Below are positions 1 to 6,444 of a stretch of 6,607 nt of DNA, in pieces; position 1 is the first letter of the stretch; every line of letters starts with the position of its first letter. This stretch comes from an uncultured Collinsella sp. GTDB lineage: Bacteria; Actinomycetota; Coriobacteriia; Coriobacteriales; Coriobacteriaceae. Location of the stretch: positions 1 through 6,607 of the forward strand of contig UQNU01000077.1 of the NCBI GenBank assembly GCA_900542555.1, given 5' to 3'. The position numbers and the translations under genes are program-made. The notes beneath the pieces are model-generated. The model saw only the letters and a program-made list of their open reading frames with translations, made no database searches and was not told the origin of the DNA.

Positions 1-141
1 GGTTCGGATCGTATCGTTCGGGCAGGTTATCCGATATGCCTGATCGCCCTTCCATCATGAAAGGACATCCATGCCCCAGTTCTCGACGCCCACCGTATCT
101 GAACTCGAGGAGACTGTCGCATAGTAGCTGCGTTCAGCCAA
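1..141. other. Unassigned left edge with a possible 17-codon ORF
   Basis: No recognisable gene lies here. All three forward frames entering from the edge hit stops early (41-43 in frame 2, 58-60 in frame 1), so this could be the last codons of a plus-strand gene cut by the window, but the residues are too few to identify. One short ORF stands out at 71-124. It has an AAAGGA ribosome-site-like stretch at 60-65, five bases before ATG, encodes MPQFSTPTVSELEETVA, and ends in tandem TAG TAG stops (122-127) just before the hairpin terminator. It could be a tiny peptide, the start of a truncated gene, or chance. I assign no function. Confidence 0.3.
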
Positions 142-189
142 ATTAAAAATGGCGTCCATGCGTGTGTACGCGTGGACGCCATTTTTAAT
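142..189. terminator. Long bidirectional hairpin terminator
   Basis: Perfect 17-bp arms (142-158 and 173-189) continue inward through one G-T wobble and four more pairs, giving about 22 bp around a GTGT loop (164-167). The stem ends are A/T runs (AAAAAT and ATTTTT), so on either strand a GC-rich stem is followed by a U tract. It would end the esterase transcript on the minus strand and anything arriving from 1-141 on the plus strand. The esterase TAA stop (185-187) lies inside the stem. Confidence 0.9.
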
Positions 190-850
190 GCGTCAGTATC
201 CAGTGGATGCCGCGCGCCATGCGCAGGTCAGTTTGGGCAAAATGATTGCCGGGGTTGAGCTCCAGCGTTGTTGGGATGTCGCGCTCGATAAACAGCTTTT
301 CCATCGCGCGCGTATCGTCGAGTACGTGCCGCATCATGCGGTTGGGCGTCTTGGTTTCCTTTTTACCGAGCGACAGATAGGCGGCGTCGGGCGTAGCCGT
401 CATCGTGCGCTCGCGCGCGTAGTCGATAAAGCCGGGGAACCACAGCGACCCCGATGCACTCGCCACGCGCTCAAAGACATCTGTTTGCCAAAGTGCCCAC
501 AGTGCAAAAAGACCCGCCAACGAGTAGCCGGCAACGCTGCGCCAGGCGGGCGGTTGCGGGAGCGATGATTCGGCCTGGGGGATTATCTGCTTCAACAACT
601 CGTCAAGAAAACCAGCAGCCTGTCCGCCAAAGGGCTCGGCATCTCGTATAGTTCCGTCGCATTCCCAGGGGCTCAGCTCGCGATTCCAATCGAGCCCTCC
701 AATGGCGACAAGGGTGAACGGCGGGCAGTCGAGCTCTCGGCAGCGCTCGTAGACTTCACTACCGTTGCCCATAACCACGGGGAGATAGATGACGGGCGCG
801 CCTTCCGCACACTCTGAATAAACGGTTATCTGCTTATGATGCGCTTCCAA
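185..850 (-). CDS. Alpha/beta-hydrolase, putative esterase family (esterase D / enterochelin-esterase-like)
   Basis: This 221-residue protein is probably a cytosolic serine esterase; no signal peptide or membrane segment is visible. The nucleophile elbow is GYSLAG with Ser110. The likely catalytic histidine is His203 in NPGNHFA near the C-terminus. The segment DWNRELSPW (54-62) matches the conserved R-x-LSPW-like stretch of the putative esterase family (Pfam Esterase, COG2819-type hydrolases). The acidic triad member is not obvious; a Glu near 165 (GKKE) is a candidate. Family members cleave siderophore, thioester or small acyl-ester substrates, and the substrate cannot be told here. The start is TTG at 850: an in-frame stop lies just upstream (863-865), no ATG occurs before residue 27, and a GAGAGAAG ribosome-site-like stretch precedes the TTG. 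The protein is shorter than many relatives. It stands alone, ending in the 142-189 terminator. Confidence 0.85.
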   Translation of the reverse strand: MEAHHKQITVYSECAEGAPVIYLPVVMGNGSEVYERCRELDCPPFTLVAIGGLDWNRELSPWECDGTIRDAEPFGGQAAGFLDELLKQIIPQAESSLPQPPAWRSVAGYSLAGLFALWALWQTDVFERVASASGSLWFPGFIDYARERTMTATPDAAYLSLGKKETKTPNRMMRHVLDDTRAMEKLFIERDIPTTLELNPGNHFAQTDLRMARGIHWILTH

Positions 851-925
851 GGCAGGCTTCTCTCAGTGTTGTGATATTGACAGCCTCAATTGTCGCACGC
901 TGACACGGGGGCAGACGCTAAAAGA

Positions 926-960
926 AAGGCGCGGAGCCGCTCGATGCGATTCCGCGCCTT
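926..960 (-). terminator. Terminator of the NCS2 permease gene
   Basis: Perfect 10-bp arms AAGGCGCGGA (926-935) and TCCGCGCCTT (951-960) flank a 15-base loop. Read on the minus strand, the stem is followed by TCTTTTA (919-925), a serviceable U tract. It lies 27 bases past the permease stop codon and before the esterase gene, so the two minus-strand genes are probably separate transcripts. Confidence 0.85.
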
Positions 961-987
961 GTTGTTTTGCTTTAGCAGACTATGCCG

Positions 988-2298
988 TTACGCCACGAAG
1001 AAGTAGACGAGGAAGGCGAGGGCTGCGATCCACATGAGCGGCTTGATCTTGGAGGCCTCGCCCTTAAAGAGCGCGACGACCACGTAGGCGATGAAGCCCA
1101 GGCCAATGCCGGCAGAGATGGAGTAGGTGAAGGGCACGCCGGCGACAATCATGAACGCCGGGAAACCCTGCGACACGTCGGACCAGTCGATCTCGGAGGC
1201 CTCGCTCATCATGAGGTAGCCGACGTAGACCAGAGCACCGCAGGTGGCGGCGCTGGAAACGATGGTGACGATGGGGGAGAAGAACGCGGCGAGAATGAAC
1301 AGCACGCCGGTGGTGACGGAGGTGAGGCCCGTGCGGCCACCGTCGGCGGCGCCGGAAGTGGACTCGACGAAGGTGGTGATGGAGGAGACGCCCATGAAAC
1401 CGCCCACAGCAGCGGCGGCGGAGTCGACGATCAGGATCTCCTTGATATTCTCGACGTTGCCGTCGTCGGTGAGGAACTCGCCCTGCTTGGCCACGGCCAT
1501 CGCGGTGCCCATGGTGTCGAAGAAGTCACTCATGAGCAGCGAGAACGAGATGACGAGGAGCGCGGGGTCGGTAAGGACCTTGACGATGGCAGGCACGCCG
1601 CCGGCGTCGGCGATGGGACCACCGATGCTCGAGAAGTCGAGCGGGGCGATGATACCGGTCGGAGCCTGGGTCACACCTAGGGGGATACCGGCGATGACGG
1701 CGACGACGATGCCGATGAGCAGCGAGCCGGGGACGTTACGGCAGGCGAGGGCGACCGTCACCAGGATGGAGATGATGCCGACGATGAAGGTGGGGGAGGT
1801 GATGTCGCCCAGACCGACGAGTGTACCGGCGCCAGCGGTGATAATGCCGGCATCGCACAGGCCAATCATGGCGATGAACAGGCCCAGACCCACCGAGATG
1901 GCGTGACGCAGGACAACCGGGATGGCGTCCATGATGGCCTCACGCAGGCCACAAAGCACGAGCAGCAAGATGACGACGCCCTCAAGGAAGATGACGCTCA
2001 TGGCCACGTGCCAGTCACCGCCGCAGACGGTGGTGGCGATTCCAGCAATCATCGCGTTGACGCCTAAGCCCGACGCGCAGGCGAGCGGGCGGTTGGCGAA
2101 GATGCCCATGCAGATGGTCATGATGCCGGCGCCCAGGCAGGTGGCGCAGGCGAGCGCTCCCGCATCGATGCCAGCGCCCGAGAGCACCGCGGGGTTGACG
2201 GCGATGATGTAGGCCATCGCCAGGAATGTTGTCAGTCCAGCGCGGAGTTCGGTCCCGATTGTGGACTTGCGCTCACTGATGTGAAAAAGTTCGTCCAT
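988..2298 (-). CDS. NCS2 family purine (adenine/guanine/hypoxanthine) permease, AzgA/PbuG type
   Basis: This 436-residue polytopic membrane protein is a nucleobase importer that probably works by proton symport for purine salvage. The whole length is hydrophobic helices. The signatures of the AzgA/PbuG branch are in order: GLTTFLAMAYIIAVNP (21-36) in the first helix, SGLGVNA (76-82; family usually PGMGLNA), SDFFDTMGT (257-265) in the helix-8 substrate region, and FVESTSGAADGGRTGLT (310-326) in the helix-10 region, with Asp261 and Glu312 the likely substrate-contacting acids. The exact base preference cannot be read from sequence. The start is ATG 2298, preceded by AAAGGG with five-base spacing. 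An upstream in-frame GTG at 2343 would add 15 polar residues and sits almost on the predicted promoter, so I rejected it. The gene diverges from the deformylase-like gene. No purine riboswitch fits in the short leader. Confidence 0.93.
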   Translation of the reverse strand: MDELFHISERKSTIGTELRAGLTTFLAMAYIIAVNPAVLSGAGIDAGALACATCLGAGIMTICMGIFANRPLACASGLGVNAMIAGIATTVCGGDWHVAMSVIFLEGVVILLLVLCGLREAIMDAIPVVLRHAISVGLGLFIAMIGLCDAGIITAGAGTLVGLGDITSPTFIVGIISILVTVALACRNVPGSLLIGIVVAVIAGIPLGVTQAPTGIIAPLDFSSIGGPIADAGGVPAIVKVLTDPALLVISFSLLMSDFFDTMGTAMAVAKQGEFLTDDGNVENIKEILIVDSAAAAVGGFMGVSSITTFVESTSGAADGGRTGLTSVTTGVLFILAAFFSPIVTIVSSAATCGALVYVGYLMMSEASEIDWSDVSQGFPAFMIVAGVPFTYSISAGIGLGFIAYVVVALFKGEASKIKPLMWIAALAFLVYFFVA

Positions 2299-2303
2299 GC
2301 ATA

Positions 2304-2313
2304 CCCTTTCCTT
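2304..2313 (-). promoter_or_regulatory. Ribosome binding site of the NCS2 permease
   Basis: On the minus strand the purine run AAGGAAAGGG ends five bases before ATG at 2298. It fixes the start at MDELFHISER rather than at the upstream GTG (2343). Confidence 0.75.
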
Positions 2314-2315
2314 GT

Positions 2316-2336
2316 TCGGCCCCGAGTTTAGGCCGA
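2316..2336 (-). other. Small hairpin in the permease leader
   Basis: Arms TCGGCC (2316-2321) and GGCCGA (2331-2336) enclose a nine-base loop immediately upstream of the ribosome site. It would form in the permease 5' untranslated RNA if transcription starts near 2347. It is a modest 6-bp structure with no known riboswitch core. Confidence 0.35.
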
Positions 2337-2353
2337 TTGACACGAACTCAACT

Positions 2354-2359
2354 ACTATA
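2354..2359 (-). promoter_or_regulatory. Candidate -10 element of the NCS2 permease promoter
   Basis: TATAGT on the minus strand matches the sigma-70-type -10 consensus in five of six positions and sits about 55 bases before the permease ATG. No good -35 hexamer is seen at 16-18 bases, so this is tentative. Confidence 0.35.
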
Positions 2360-2452
2360 GCCCCTTTACGACGCTGTTGTTCCTCGCATGTTGATGTTCG
2401 GCGCTTTGTAGCAGACGGACGGTATTTTTCGCATGAAAATGTGTGGGTACCG

Positions 2453-2458
2453 TATACT
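2453..2458 (+). promoter_or_regulatory. Candidate -10 element of the deformylase-like gene
   Basis: TATACT lies 33 bases before the ATG at 2492 and matches the -10 consensus in five of six positions. A convincing -35 is missing at the expected distance. Transcription would start near 2465 and give a leader of under 30 bases. Confidence 0.4.
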
Positions 2459-2481
2459 TAAGCGGTTACAACGAACTCTTT

Positions 2482-2487
2482 GGAGGA
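2482..2487 (+). promoter_or_regulatory. Ribosome binding site of the deformylase-like gene
   Basis: GGAGGA lies about five bases before ATG 2492. It decides this start over the in-frame TTG at 2480, which overlaps the ribosome site itself. Confidence 0.85.
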
Positions 2488-2491
2488 ACGT

Positions 2492-2911
2492 ATGATTAAA
2501 GAGCTCTGCCGCGACGAGGCTATCCTGTCCCAGCGTTGCGAGGTCGCGACCGTCGAGGACGAGTCGGTGGCACAGGACCTGATCGATACCATCAAGTCGC
2601 TCGACGATGCCGGCTGCCTTGCCGCCAACCAGATCGGCGTCACCAAGAAGGTCTGCGTCTATCTGGACGACGCCGGCGAGCCCCATGTGCTCTACAACCC
2701 CCGTCTGGTGTTTGGCCTGGGTGCCAGCAAGATGGAGGAGAGCTGCCTGACGCACGAGGAGGTCACCAAGTCCACGCGCTACATCAAGTGCAAGGTTGCC
2801 TTTGACCAGATCGTCGACGGCAAGATGAAGGAGTGCCGCCGCGACTATGCGGGCTTTGAGGCACAAATGATCCAGCATATGATCGATCACTGTCTTGGAA
2901 AGTTGGTCTAA
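2492..2911 (+). CDS. Short, divergent peptide deformylase-like protein lacking the catalytic Glu
   Basis: The 139-residue protein carries degenerate versions of the three peptide deformylase motifs in order. Motif 1 is GCLAANQIG (41-49; family GxGLAAxQ), motif 2 is ESCLT (83-87; family EGCLS), and motif 3 is QHMIDH (128-133; family QHExDH). The metal ligands Cys85, His129 and His133 and the substrate-side Gln47 are all kept. The general base Glu of HExxH, however, is Met130 (codon ATG 2879-2881). Canonical bacterial enzymes are about 150-190 residues; this one is short and ends right after motif 3, without the usual C-terminal helix. It has eight cysteines. True deformylases remove the N-formyl group from new proteins. 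Whether this one retains that activity is doubtful, and a housekeeping def presumably lies elsewhere. It belongs with the short deformylase-like proteins of gut anaerobes, as I recall them. It is monocistronic, with its own terminator. Confidence 0.85.
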   Translation: MIKELCRDEAILSQRCEVATVEDESVAQDLIDTIKSLDDAGCLAANQIGVTKKVCVYLDDAGEPHVLYNPRLVFGLGASKMEESCLTHEEVTKSTRYIKCKVAFDQIVDGKMKECRRDYAGFEAQMIQHMIDHCLGKLV

Positions 2912-2943
2912 GGGGACCAAAGCACCGCACTTCGTCTCTTTTG

Positions 2944-2985
2944 GCCCGGGCATGACATTGTTGTCATGTCCGGGCTTTTGTGTTT
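2944..2985 (+). terminator. Rho-independent terminator of the deformylase-like gene
   Basis: A 14-bp stem (2944-2957 with 2962-2975, one G-T wobble) with a TTGT loop is followed by TTTTGTGTTT. It begins 33 bases after the stop codon and should isolate this gene from the downstream bile salt hydrolase gene. Confidence 0.93.
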
Positions 2986-3032
2986 AGCGCCTTTTTGTTT
3001 GGAGACAATGAAATTAGCAAGAACGTAAAGCT

Positions 3033-3038
3033 AGGAGG
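3033..3038 (+). promoter_or_regulatory. Ribosome binding site of the bile salt hydrolase
   Basis: AGGAGG lies four bases before ATG 3043. It fixes the start at MCTS, which is required because Cys2 must become the N-terminal nucleophile. An upstream in-frame start at 2980 lies inside the previous terminator. Confidence 0.92.
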
Positions 3039-3042
3039 CGCT

Positions 3043-4008
3043 ATGTGCACGAGTATTCGATTTACCGATAATTCTGGCCACATGTATCTAGGCCGCAACC
3101 TCGACTGGAGCTTTGACTACGGCCAACAGGTTCGCGTGATGCCGCGCGGGTTCCACATTCCGTATTCGTTTATCGACGACGCGACAGCGGCACACGCGGT
3201 GATCGGTATGTGCATCGATTACAAGAACTACCCTATGTTCTTCGATTGCGGCAACGACGCGGGCCTCGCCGTAGCGGGCCTCAATTTCCCGGGTTATGCC
3301 GAGTATGCCGAGGGGCCGGTTGATGGAAAGACCAATATCGCGGCCTATGAGTTTCCCCTGTGGGTGGCAGCGACGTTCTCGACGGTCGATGAGGTCGAGG
3401 CCGCGCTGCGCGACACGGTGATTGTTGCCAAATCTGCAGGAGAGGGACTGGGCGTGTCGCTGCTCCATTGGATTATCGGCGACAGCCAGCGCAGCATCGT
3501 GGTCGAGATGATGGCTGACGGTCTGCACGTATACGACGATCCGGTCGACACCCTTGCCAATCAGCCCACCTTCCCGTGGCACATGGAAAACCTGCGCACC
3601 TATATCACCGCCACAAGCGATTTTCCGCAGACGGCGACATGGCGTGGTGCCGAGCTTAAGCCCTATGGAGCCGGTGCCGGCATGCGCGGCATTCCGGGCG
3701 ATTGCTATTCGCCGAGCCGTTTTGTAAAGGCGGCGTACCTCAATGCCAATTACCCGCAAAAGGAGAGCGAAACCGAAAACGTCGTTCGCATGTTCCGCTC
3801 GCTCGAGGGCGTGGTGATGATCGAGGGAGCGTCCAGGATGGGCGATGGCAAGTTCGAGAAGACTATCTACACCGGATGCTTTAGCGCGCGCACGGGCAAT
3901 TATTACTACGCGATGTATGGGGATCCGTCGATTCGCTACGTGAGCCTGATGGATGCCGAGGGCGCGAGCCCCGATAGGCTCGTGGTTCCCGAGCCGCGTC
4001 GTTCGTAG
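3043..4008 (+). CDS. bsh: Choloylglycine hydrolase / bile salt hydrolase
   Basis: This 321-residue cytosolic Ntn-hydrolase (peptidase family C59) cuts the amide bond of glycine- or taurine-conjugated bile acids. Removal of Met1 exposes the nucleophile Cys2. Key family residues are all visible: Cys2, Arg18 and Asp21 (GRNLDW), Asn81 (GLNFPGY), Asn173 (LANQPTFPW) and Arg226 (SPSRFV), together with the glycine-rich GAGMRGIPGD stretch (210-220). Asn81 in GLNFP favours bile salt hydrolase over penicillin V acylase, where Tyr is usual at this site. Length is normal for the family, and there is no signal peptide. Taurine versus glycine preference cannot be read with confidence. The gene has a strong ribosome site but no convincing promoter in the 57 bases after the upstream terminator. 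It converges on kup. The enzyme fits a gut resident exposed to bile. Confidence 0.95.
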   Translation: MCTSIRFTDNSGHMYLGRNLDWSFDYGQQVRVMPRGFHIPYSFIDDATAAHAVIGMCIDYKNYPMFFDCGNDAGLAVAGLNFPGYAEYAEGPVDGKTNIAAYEFPLWVAATFSTVDEVEAALRDTVIVAKSAGEGLGVSLLHWIIGDSQRSIVVEMMADGLHVYDDPVDTLANQPTFPWHMENLRTYITATSDFPQTATWRGAELKPYGAGAGMRGIPGDCYSPSRFVKAAYLNANYPQKESETENVVRMFRSLEGVVMIEGASRMGDGKFEKTIYTGCFSARTGNYYYAMYGDPSIRYVSLMDAEGASPDRLVVPEPRRS

Positions 4009-4031
4009 CTCACCGGTCCGTTGCGACATAA

Positions 4032-4067
4032 AACGGCTCCGCACCTTTTATGAGATGCGGAGCCGTT
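4032..4067 (-). terminator. Hairpin terminator between bsh and kup
   Basis: Perfect 12-bp arms AACGGCTCCGCA (4032-4043) and TGCGGAGCCGTT (4056-4067) enclose a 12-base loop. On the minus strand the stem runs into TTTTAT, so it is a good terminator for kup, starting 22 bases after its stop codon. On the plus strand no T run follows, so it would be a weaker terminator for the convergent bile salt hydrolase gene. Confidence 0.85.
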
Positions 4068-4089
4068 GTCGTCAATGGCTGGTGGCGTG

Positions 4090-6321
4090 TTAGAAGTTGG
4101 CGTCGTTGAGCTGGGTGCTCTCGAGTCCGTCGAGTTGCTGTTGCTCGGGCGTATCGGCGACGCTCTCGAGCAGCTCGGTGGGATCGACGTTCATGCTCTT
4201 GCCGGCCTCGTTGCCGTTGACCAAGTCGTCCGAGAAGATGTCGACTTCCATTTCCTCGGCCTCTTCGATCTGAACCTCGAGCGGCACCTGGGTGCGCACG
4301 AGCTTAACGGCCGGGCGCATGCGGGCAAACAGCGGCACGTACTCGATGATGATGGCCGAGTTCTCGAGACCGTACCAACGTGCCGGGCTTCCGCAGGCGC
4401 GGCGGACGGCGTACTTGATGGCCATGACGCGATGATCGTTGCGGTTGATGTCCGTTTCGGGGGCAAGCATCTTGCGCAGCATGCAAAAACGGAAGTCGCC
4501 CACGTTGCCGCGTGTCTCGTAGATGGAGTAGGTGTGATGCTGCGGCGGCAACTCACCCGATGCCATCAGGTCGCCAACGATCTGGCGTAGGTAGGCGTTG
4601 ATGCGCTGATTGACCTTAAAGCCCAGGTCCAAGCGCACGCGGAACAGGAAGTCTGTGCCAAAGGTCTCAACGGAATACTCGTGCGTATAGGGCTCGTCGG
4701 TAACGTGCACGTTGATGAACCAGTATGCCTTGGCGCGCTTGGGATGTTTGTCCAGGATGGAATAGAGCACGTCGCGGTCGAGCGTGAGCGGATCGGGGCT
4801 GTTGGTGAGGAATACCAGATTGTCGGCAAGCACGGGGTAGGTCTCGTCGTTGCGCAGGCGGTTGAGCTGATCAATGTACTTGGAGACGGGCAGCAGAATC
4901 GTCTGCGTGCGCTCGATGGCGGTGCCGCGACGCCACACATACATAAGGCCAAACAGCAGCGCGGCCAGGAAGATCATGACGTAGCCGCCGTCAAAGAACA
5001 TGGTGAGGCACGAAGCGAAGAAGCACAGCTCAATGGCGCCGAAGAGCAGGGCGAAGACGCAGGCGCCCAGCTTGTGCTTGAGGATGCCGGCGATATAGCT
5101 CGTCAGCAGCGTGGTGGTCATGAGCATGGTCACGGTAATGGCGAGGCCGTAGGCGCTCTCCATGCGCTCGGAGTTTTGGAACAGCAGCACGATGAAGATG
5201 CAGCCGACCCACATGATGTTGTTGACGAGCGGAATATAGAGCTGGCCCTTGGTGTCGCTGGGGTAGTGGATGCGCAGATGCGGCATAAGGTTGAGGCGCG
5301 TTGCCTCGGATACCAGCGAGAACGAGCCGGTGATGAGCGCCTGCGAGGCAATGATGGCCGCCACGGCCGAAAGGACGATGGCAAAGGGGCGCAGGGGCTC
5401 GGGAAGCATCATATAGAACGGGTTAACGATATCCATCGCGAGCATCTGGGGGTTGGAGTTATTGGCGAGTAGCCAAGCTCCCTGACCCAGATAGTTGAGG
5501 ATAAGGGCCGCCTTAACAAATGGCCAGGATGCATAGATGTTTGCCTTGCCCACGTGGCCCATGTCTGAATAGAGCGCCTCGGCGCCGGTCGTCGACAGGA
5601 AGACGAAGCCGAGCACCATGATGCCCGAGTGGTTGATGGGCGAGAACAGGAACATGATGCCACGGATGGGGTTGAGCGCGCGTAGGATGGACAGGTTGCC
5701 GAGCATGTTGAACAGGCCGGCGCCAGCCAAGAACAGGAACCACAGCGTCATAAGCGGGCCGAACAGCTTGCCGATTGACGAGGTGCCGGCGCGCTGCATG
5801 GCAAATAGACCGCAGATAATGATGATGGTGATGATGATCACATTGGTCTGACCGTCACCCAATAGCGCGTGGCCCCACTCGATGGTACGCAGGCCCTCAA
5901 TGGCTGTGGTGACCGTGACCGCGGGGGTGAGGATGCCGTCGGCGAGCAGCGCCGCGCCGCCGATCATGGCGGGGAGAATCAGCCATGGCGCCACCTTGCG
6001 CACCAGGCTAAACAGGGCGAAGATGCCGCCTTCGTTGTGGTTGTCGGCCTTCATGGCGATTACCACGTACTTGACCGTGGTCACGAGCGTCATGGTCCAG
6101 ATGACGAGCGAAAGCGCGCCCAGGATCATGTCCTCGCTGACGGTACCGATGCCGCCGTTGTTGGCGACGATTGATTTCATGGTGTACATGGGGCTCGTGC
6201 CGATGTCACCATAGACGACGCCGAGCGTTACGAGCAGCATGCCAGCGGAGAGGGGGATGGCTCCGTGCCCGCCTTGCCCGCGCTGGTCTTGGAGGTTTGC
6301 CTCCAGTTTATTGTGTGCCAC
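4090..6321 (-). CDS. kup: Kup/HAK-type low-affinity potassium uptake protein
   Basis: This 743-residue integral membrane protein imports K+, probably with protons. About twelve hydrophobic segments fill roughly residues 25-465, followed by a soluble cytoplasmic domain. The first helix has GVVYGDIGTSPMYT (Asp39), then ADNHNEGGIFALFSL (Glu97), LADGILTPAVTVTTAIEGL, and TTGAEALYSDMGHVG (Glu248). These acids correspond to those implicated in ion coupling in E. coli Kup. The C-terminus beyond about 680 is an acidic, low-complexity tail, which helps make the protein longer than the 622-residue E. coli form. I choose GTG 6321 because AAGGGAG lies five bases upstream. ATG 6339 would add six residues (MSKGVL, then Val for the GTG) but has no clear ribosome site, so it is the alternative. 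The gene stands alone, with a terminator at 4032-4067. I see no recognisable c-di-AMP riboswitch upstream. Confidence 0.95.
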   Translation of the reverse strand: MAHNKLEANLQDQRGQGGHGAIPLSAGMLLVTLGVVYGDIGTSPMYTMKSIVANNGGIGTVSEDMILGALSLVIWTMTLVTTVKYVVIAMKADNHNEGGIFALFSLVRKVAPWLILPAMIGGAALLADGILTPAVTVTTAIEGLRTIEWGHALLGDGQTNVIIITIIIICGLFAMQRAGTSSIGKLFGPLMTLWFLFLAGAGLFNMLGNLSILRALNPIRGIMFLFSPINHSGIMVLGFVFLSTTGAEALYSDMGHVGKANIYASWPFVKAALILNYLGQGAWLLANNSNPQMLAMDIVNPFYMMLPEPLRPFAIVLSAVAAIIASQALITGSFSLVSEATRLNLMPHLRIHYPSDTKGQLYIPLVNNIMWVGCIFIVLLFQNSERMESAYGLAITVTMLMTTTLLTSYIAGILKHKLGACVFALLFGAIELCFFASCLTMFFDGGYVMIFLAALLFGLMYVWRRGTAIERTQTILLPVSKYIDQLNRLRNDETYPVLADNLVFLTNSPDPLTLDRDVLYSILDKHPKRAKAYWFINVHVTDEPYTHEYSVETFGTDFLFRVRLDLGFKVNQRINAYLRQIVGDLMASGELPPQHHTYSIYETRGNVGDFRFCMLRKMLAPETDINRNDHRVMAIKYAVRRACGSPARWYGLENSAIIIEYVPLFARMRPAVKLVRTQVPLEVQIEEAEEMEVDIFSDDLVNGNEAGKSMNVDPTELLESVADTPEQQQLDGLESTQLNDANF

Positions 6322-6326
6322 GAGGA

Positions 6327-6333
6327 CTCCCTT
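6327..6333 (-). promoter_or_regulatory. Ribosome binding site deciding the kup start
   Basis: AAGGGAG on the minus strand lies five bases before GTG 6321. It sits inside the six extra codons that would be translated from ATG 6339, which itself is preceded only by AGATAACCGG. This favours the GTG start. Confidence 0.55.
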
Positions 6334-6376
6334 AGACATCCGGTTATCTGTCTAGGACAAAAAACTTTATGCCGTC

Positions 6377-6382
6377 TTTATA
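6377..6382 (-). promoter_or_regulatory. Candidate -10 element for kup
   Basis: TATAAA on the minus strand lies about 55 bases before the preferred kup start and matches the -10 consensus in five of six positions. No matching -35 is visible at the usual distance. A second candidate, TAAAAT at 6412-6417, lies right beside the 6421-6444 palindrome. Confidence 0.3.
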
Positions 6383-6420
6383 CATACAAGAGCAGTTTGG
6401 CACATCGGGTTATTTTAGAC

Positions 6421-6444
6421 AATAATCCTCAGCTGGGGATTATT
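6421..6444. repeat. 24-bp near-perfect palindrome upstream of kup
   Basis: AATAATCC (6421-6428) and GGATTATT (6437-6444) are perfect inverted arms, and the centre contains CAGCTG (6430-6435). Only the 6429/6436 pair breaks the symmetry, and it would be a wobble in RNA. It lies in the short AT-rich gap between kup and the partial upstream gene. It could be a dimeric regulator's operator or a weak terminator hairpin for the upstream gene; no clear U run follows on either strand. Confidence 0.6.

Noticed and set aside
877..894. TTGACA with a nearby TGTC inverted partner in the esterase upstream gap
   Set aside because: The TTGACA is on the plus strand, facing the wrong way for the esterase, without a -10 at proper spacing, and the inverted match is only four bases.
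982..1680. Long plus-strand ORF (232 codons) opposite the NCS2 permease
   Set aside because: It is an antisense shadow with Gly/Asp/Glu/His-rich low-complexity translation and no family motif; the minus-strand permease explains the region.
2299..2353. Purine riboswitch upstream of the permease
   Set aside because: The predicted leader is only about 50 bases and shows just a 6-bp hairpin, too short for the roughly 70-base three-way-junction aptamer.
2419..2453. ACGGTA/TACCGT inverted repeat next to the deformylase-like promoter
   Set aside because: Six-base arms separated by 23 bases are easily expected by chance, and nothing supports an operator.
2366..2953. Minus-strand ORF of 195 codons across the deformylase-like gene
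   Set aside because: It begins inside the downstream terminator stem and overlaps the divergent promoter region; the plus-strand gene has the motifs and ribosome site.
3088..4044. Minus-strand ORF of 318 codons opposite the bile salt hydrolase
   Set aside because: The plus strand encodes a complete enzyme with all catalytic residues; the antisense translation shows no recognisable domain and is typical of high-GC shadows.
4681..5472. Plus-strand ORF of 263 codons opposite kup
   Set aside because: Its Gly/His/Glu/Asp-rich composition is that of the reverse complement of membrane helices, and it has no ribosome site.
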